8,915 nt of DNA from Deltaproteobacteria bacterium (GTDB taxonomy: Bacteria > Desulfobacterota > JADFXK01). A program made the position numbers and the translations under genes. The notes under the pieces were generated by a model. It made no database searches. It worked only from the letters and a program-made list of their open reading frames with translations, and had not been told where the DNA came from. The stretch lies in NCBI GenBank assembly GCA_015233295.1, contig JADFYC010000116.1, forward strand, positions 1 through 8,915. Reading direction: 5' to 3'. Position 1 is the first letter of the stretch, and every line of letters begins with the position of its first letter. Below are positions 6,123 through 8,915 of this stretch, one piece after another.

Positions 6123-7730
6123 TTATTCTTTCTTATCCAAGACCTGCCTGATGCTCGCGGCCATCCGACTCAAGGACACCGGCTTAATCAGCAGGTCTCT
6201 AATGCCGGACTCGCGGACAGATTCCGGATTGACCGCATCATTGTATCCGGTACAGAGGATAACCGGCAAGCCGGGACGGATATTCATCATTGCTTGAGCT
6301 AGTTCCAGCCCTTGCAAGCGCGGCATGCTCAGATCCGTGACGACCAGGTCAAATTGATCGGGATGAAGCCGGAAATCCTCCAGGGCGGCCTTCGGGTCTG
6401 TTTTCCCAGTCACCTGATAGCCCAACCTCTCCAAGATGGTTACTTCGGCGCGCACCAGGGCCTCCTCGTCATCAACCATCAAGATCCGTTCCGTGCCTCT
6501 GGGAACAGCTTCCATCGGCTCATCCTCAAGCTGGTCAACTGATTCGAGTTTAGGCAGAAATACTTGAATAACAGTTCCCTGGCCCGGATCACTTTGGACG
6601 GAGACGGCGCCTCCGCTGTCTTTAACAATTCCATGAACCACCGATAGACCCAAGCCCGTTCCTTCGCCGGTTCTCTTAGTGGTGAAAAACGGGTCAAAAA
6701 TACGGCTCGCAGTCATAGGAGTCATGCCCTGTCCGGTGTCACTTACGGTCAGCTTCAGGTAGGGACCAAGAGGCAGGTCGGGGTGGGCCTCTCCGGTCAA
6801 GTCATTGATAACGGCATCAACTAACCCGACCTCCAAAATCCCTCCCGTCTCCTGCATGGCATGGCCGGCGTTATGGCACAGATTCAACAGGACTTGATGA
6901 ATCTGGGTTGGATCAGCCAACACCTGACCGGTCTCATTTATGATTTTTTGCCGGATTTCTATGTTTGCCGGTAGCGTGGATCGGAGTAACTTCAGGGCCT
7001 CCTTGACAATAGAGCTAACCCTGACCGCTTTTTTCTCCTGGTTGGTCTGTCGGCTAAAAGTAAGAATCTGTTCCACCAGGTGCTTGGCCCGGTAGCCGGC
7101 TTTGTGGATGCTCTTGAGCAAGTCCGAATTGGAGTGCTCTCTCGGCGTATCTTGGAGAGCCATTTCCGTATTGAGTAAAATTGAACCAATGATGTTATTA
7201 AAATCATGAGCAATCCCGGCGGCCATCGTCCCAATGGCCTCCATTTTTTGGGACTGCCGCAGGGCGCCTTCCAGTTTTTTTTGTTGACTGATGTCCGTTA
7301 GAAAACTCAAGGTGGCCGGTCTTCCGTTCCAGTCGATCAGGACGGAATTTGTTTTCACCCACTGATGCCCACCGTTCCTATTCAATATCCTGAATTCATA
7401 GCTATTCGGAACGGGTTCGCCTCTGATCCGCCGTAAATTAAGGTCAACCGCATTCTGCCGGTCTTCCGGATGAATGAACCGGGCAAAAGGTTTATCGCCA
7501 ACCTCTTTTTCTGAATAGCCGACCAGTTCATAGGCCTTGCGATTAAGGAACCTTAGTCTCCCGTCTTGGGCCACTGCGATGGCTTCGTTGGCGTTTTCCA
7601 CCACCTCCCGATACCGCTGTTCGCTCTGACGAAGCGCCTCCCCCTCGCCCGTCTCCAGTTCTGCCACCCGACGACGTAATTCCGCTAATTCATTAATTAG
7701 TTGCGACTTCTTTTTTTCTTCGTCTTTCAT
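6123..7730 (-). CDS. Soluble PAS-histidine kinase-receiver hybrid sensor
   Basis: Cytoplasmic sensor kinase of 535 residues with no membrane segment. Order of parts: charged coiled coil about 5-40 (INELAELRRRVAELE); PAS domain about 38-150, followed by a C-terminal PAC-like WVKTNSVLIDWNG; HisKA dimerisation helix with phospho-acceptor H175 in GIAHDFNN; HATPase domain with N box LLNLCHNAGHAM at 281-292, G1 SDTGQGM at 330-336, F box FDPFF at 345-349 and G2 GEGTGLGL at 355-362; receiver about 413-533 with D420/D421, phospho-acceptor D466, T494 and K516. The PAS domain is the only visible input, so the signal is probably intracellular. The ATG at 7730 has GGGGA 6 nt upstream and lies inside the end of the rmlD-like gene, a 38-nt overlap. 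The NtrC-type regulator follows after 12 nt. The attached receiver could act as a phosphate sink or cis regulator. Confidence 0.96.
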   Translation of the reverse strand: MKDEEKKKSQLINELAELRRRVAELETGEGEALRQSEQRYREVVENANEAIAVAQDGRLRFLNRKAYELVGYSEKEVGDKPFARFIHPEDRQNAVDLNLRRIRGEPVPNSYEFRILNRNGGHQWVKTNSVLIDWNGRPATLSFLTDISQQKKLEGALRQSQKMEAIGTMAAGIAHDFNNIIGSILLNTEMALQDTPREHSNSDLLKSIHKAGYRAKHLVEQILTFSRQTNQEKKAVRVSSIVKEALKLLRSTLPANIEIRQKIINETGQVLADPTQIHQVLLNLCHNAGHAMQETGGILEVGLVDAVINDLTGEAHPDLPLGPYLKLTVSDTGQGMTPMTASRIFDPFFTTKRTGEGTGLGLSVVHGIVKDSGGAVSVQSDPGQGTVIQVFLPKLESVDQLEDEPMEAVPRGTERILMVDDEEALVRAEVTILERLGYQVTGKTDPKAALEDFRLHPDQFDLVVTDLSMPRLQGLELAQAMMNIRPGLPVILCTGYNDAVNPESVRESGIRDLLIKPVSLSRMAASIRQVLDKKE

Positions 7731-8625
7731 CCTTTTTCCCCACGGGATTGCATACGGAATGCAAAGCCTCCAAATAATCTTTCAGGGCTAGCCGATAGTC
7801 ACGCATGGGCGGTAATTTGGTGTTCAGCAAGACCGAGAATTTCGGTCTCTTAGCCGGGCGAGGAAAATATTCGCTGGGCACAGGACGTACCCCTACCCTG
7901 GCTCCGGATAGTCGAAAAAGCTCCAGGGCGGCCTGGTACCAGGTCCCGGGGCCGGTGTTGGCCAAATGATAGATTCCATATTCAGGGCGTTGATCCAAAA
8001 ATTCTAATGTTGCTTGAGCCAAATCCGGCGTGTAGGTGAAACAGCTCGTTTCATCGTCAACTACTTCCAAGGTGTCACGCTCCCGACTCAATTTCAGCAT
8101 AAGACTGAAAAAATCCGGTTTGGCCTGCGCACTGTGACCAGGTGGTCCAAACAGCTTGGAGGTCCTGACCAGGTACCATTTGAGCCCCGAATCTTTAAAC
8201 TGCAGCAGAGCCTTCTCCCCCATCAATTTTGATTGACCGTATCTGCTGATGGGATGAGGGAGGTCTTCTTCCCGGTAACCCGCGGGAACATCGCCGGCGA
8301 AGACGTAATCGGTGGAATAATGGACAAATACCGCCTGGCATTGGGCGGCGGCCTCAGCTAAGAAACCCACGGCCAGACCGTTCAACTTGACCGCCCGGGC
8401 AAATTCCTGATCGTCTTTCTCACAATTATCCACTGCGTTGTAGGCCGCGGCATTAATAATGGCCTGGGGCTGGATCAACTTGACGGTTTTGAACACCGCC
8501 TCTTGATCGGTAATGTCCAACTCCCGGTTGGATAATCCAATTACATCACATCTCTCGTTCATTGAGAGGAACTTAACCAATTGGCCACCCAGATTACCTC
8601 TGGCGCCCAGCACTAGTATCTTCAT
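7693..8625 (-). CDS. rmlD: RmlD-like NAD(P)H-dependent sugar-nucleotide reductase (dTDP-4-dehydrorhamnose reductase family)
   Basis: Extended short-chain dehydrogenase/reductase of 310 residues. RmlD reduces dTDP-4-keto-L-rhamnose to dTDP-L-rhamnose, a precursor of cell-surface polysaccharide. Visible: N-terminal Rossmann motif GARGNLG at 7-13, ELDITD at 35-40, INAAAYNAVDNCE at 57-69, the active-site strand HYSTDYVFAG at 102-111 with S104-T105-D106, catalytic YGQSK (Y129, K133), RTSKLFGPPG at 154-163, and RPKFSVLLNTKL at about 260-271, matching the usual RP-SVLD-KL segment. The lysine in RTSKLFG replaces a common tryptophan. The last 16 residues are very basic and lie in the region shared with the kinase gene. 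The start is the ATG at 8625, with a weak, distant AGGA. No other rml genes are visible, so the exact substrate is uncertain and the symbol denotes family only. Confidence 0.82.
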   Translation of the reverse strand: MKILVLGARGNLGGQLVKFLSMNERCDVIGLSNRELDITDQEAVFKTVKLIQPQAIINAAAYNAVDNCEKDDQEFARAVKLNGLAVGFLAEAAAQCQAVFVHYSTDYVFAGDVPAGYREEDLPHPISRYGQSKLMGEKALLQFKDSGLKWYLVRTSKLFGPPGHSAQAKPDFFSLMLKLSRERDTLEVVDDETSCFTYTPDLAQATLEFLDQRPEYGIYHLANTGPGTWYQAALELFRLSGARVGVRPVPSEYFPRPAKRPKFSVLLNTKLPPMRDYRLALKDYLEALHSVCNPVGKKDERRRKKEVATN

Positions 8626-8678
8626 TTTATGGCGAATCCTAAATCATGACCCCCGGAGGGGAACAACGTGAATAGTTA

Positions 8679-8915
8679 TTATAGAGACATTTCTTCAAAG
8701 TAACGCCGTTCCAGGTCCAGGTAAAGAGGCCCCCGCCGAGTCGCCGGATGCCGGTTCAGCAAAGCCGCCAGTACTTCCACAGTCTGCAGGGCCCCGACCA
8801 GGGCCGGGGTAGGCCCGGGTGTCCCGGCAAAGGTTTCGGCGGAATCCCGCTTAGCCACTTCATCGGTTCCATATAACATCGACAATTCCATCCCGCTGTC
8901 CGGGGGCAGCGTCCA
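8679..8915 (-). CDS. ThiF/MoeB/HesA-type adenylyltransferase, C-terminal end (5' end outside window)
   Basis: The right window edge cuts this gene. The frame is open to 8915, so 78 C-terminal residues are seen and the ATG at 8891 is probably internal. The segment GTPGPTPALVGALQTVEVL matches the G-P-G-x-IG-LQA-E-x-K stretch near the end of E1-like proteins that adenylate the C-terminus of ubiquitin-like sulfur carriers (ThiS, MoaD). It is followed by a YLDLERRYFEEM strand typical of the C-terminal tail. The ATP-binding Rossmann motif, the zinc cysteines and any catalytic cysteine would lie outside the window, so thiamine, molybdopterin or another pathway cannot be told apart. It ends 53 nt before rmlD and reads the same way, so it could share the transcript. 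Confidence 0.68.
   Translation of the reverse strand, partial: WTLPPDSGMELSMLYGTDEVAKRDSAETFAGTPGPTPALVGALQTVEVLAALLNRHPATRRGPLYLDLERRYFEEMSL

Noticed and set aside
8651..8661. CCCC-GGA-GGGG hairpin between the ThiF-type gene and rmlD
   Set aside because: Only four base pairs with a 3-nt loop and no U-tract; could easily be chance.
1..8915. Search for tRNA, rRNA, CRISPR arrays, insertion sequences, riboswitches and attachment sites
   Set aside because: None seen; the genes are tightly packed and composition looks even across the window.

Overview
The window looks like chromosomal DNA from a signalling-rich Gram-negative bacterium, most likely a deltaproteobacterium (Desulfobacterota). This placement is an inference. 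It rests on the pairing of a soluble PAS/hybrid histidine kinase with an NtrC-type sigma-54 activator, on the receptor tail ending in DEDFKDF, and on a small protein whose pattern I associate with that group. GC content looks moderate, slightly above 50% by eye. No mobile element, tRNA, rRNA or CRISPR array is visible.

Layout: positions 1-677 (+) hold the C-terminal part of an SLC13/ArsB/NhaD-like ion transporter. Everything else is on the minus strand and reads from right to left. The first minus-strand block is the C-terminal end of a ThiF/MoeB/HesA-type protein (8679-8915), an rmlD-like sugar-nucleotide reductase (7693-8625), a soluble PAS-histidine kinase-receiver hybrid (6123-7730), and an NtrC-type response regulator (4695-6110). 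rmlD overlaps the kinase gene by 38 nt and the kinase is 12 nt from the regulator, so these three are probably one transcript.

The second minus-strand block is a chemosensory cluster: a small uncharacterised protein resembling a degenerate receiver domain (4009-4479), cheW (3513-4025, overlapping it by 17 nt), a methyl-accepting chemotaxis protein (1681-3300) and cheR (753-1643). No cheA, cheB or cheY is present.

The most interesting feature is the 215-nt gap between the blocks (4480-4694). It holds a perfect 8-bp inverted repeat with an extra half-site 22 bp away (4662-4691). About 115 bp downstream in the direction of transcription lies a near-consensus sigma-54 promoter (4532-4547) in front of the chemosensory genes. 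This is the expected architecture for a sigma-54 enhancer, and the gene ending next to it encodes a sigma-54 activator. The proposed model is that the kinase/NtrC pair switches the chemosensory operon on from this gap. A sigma-70-like promoter (4572-4602) lies between the two elements and is an alternative or additional start.
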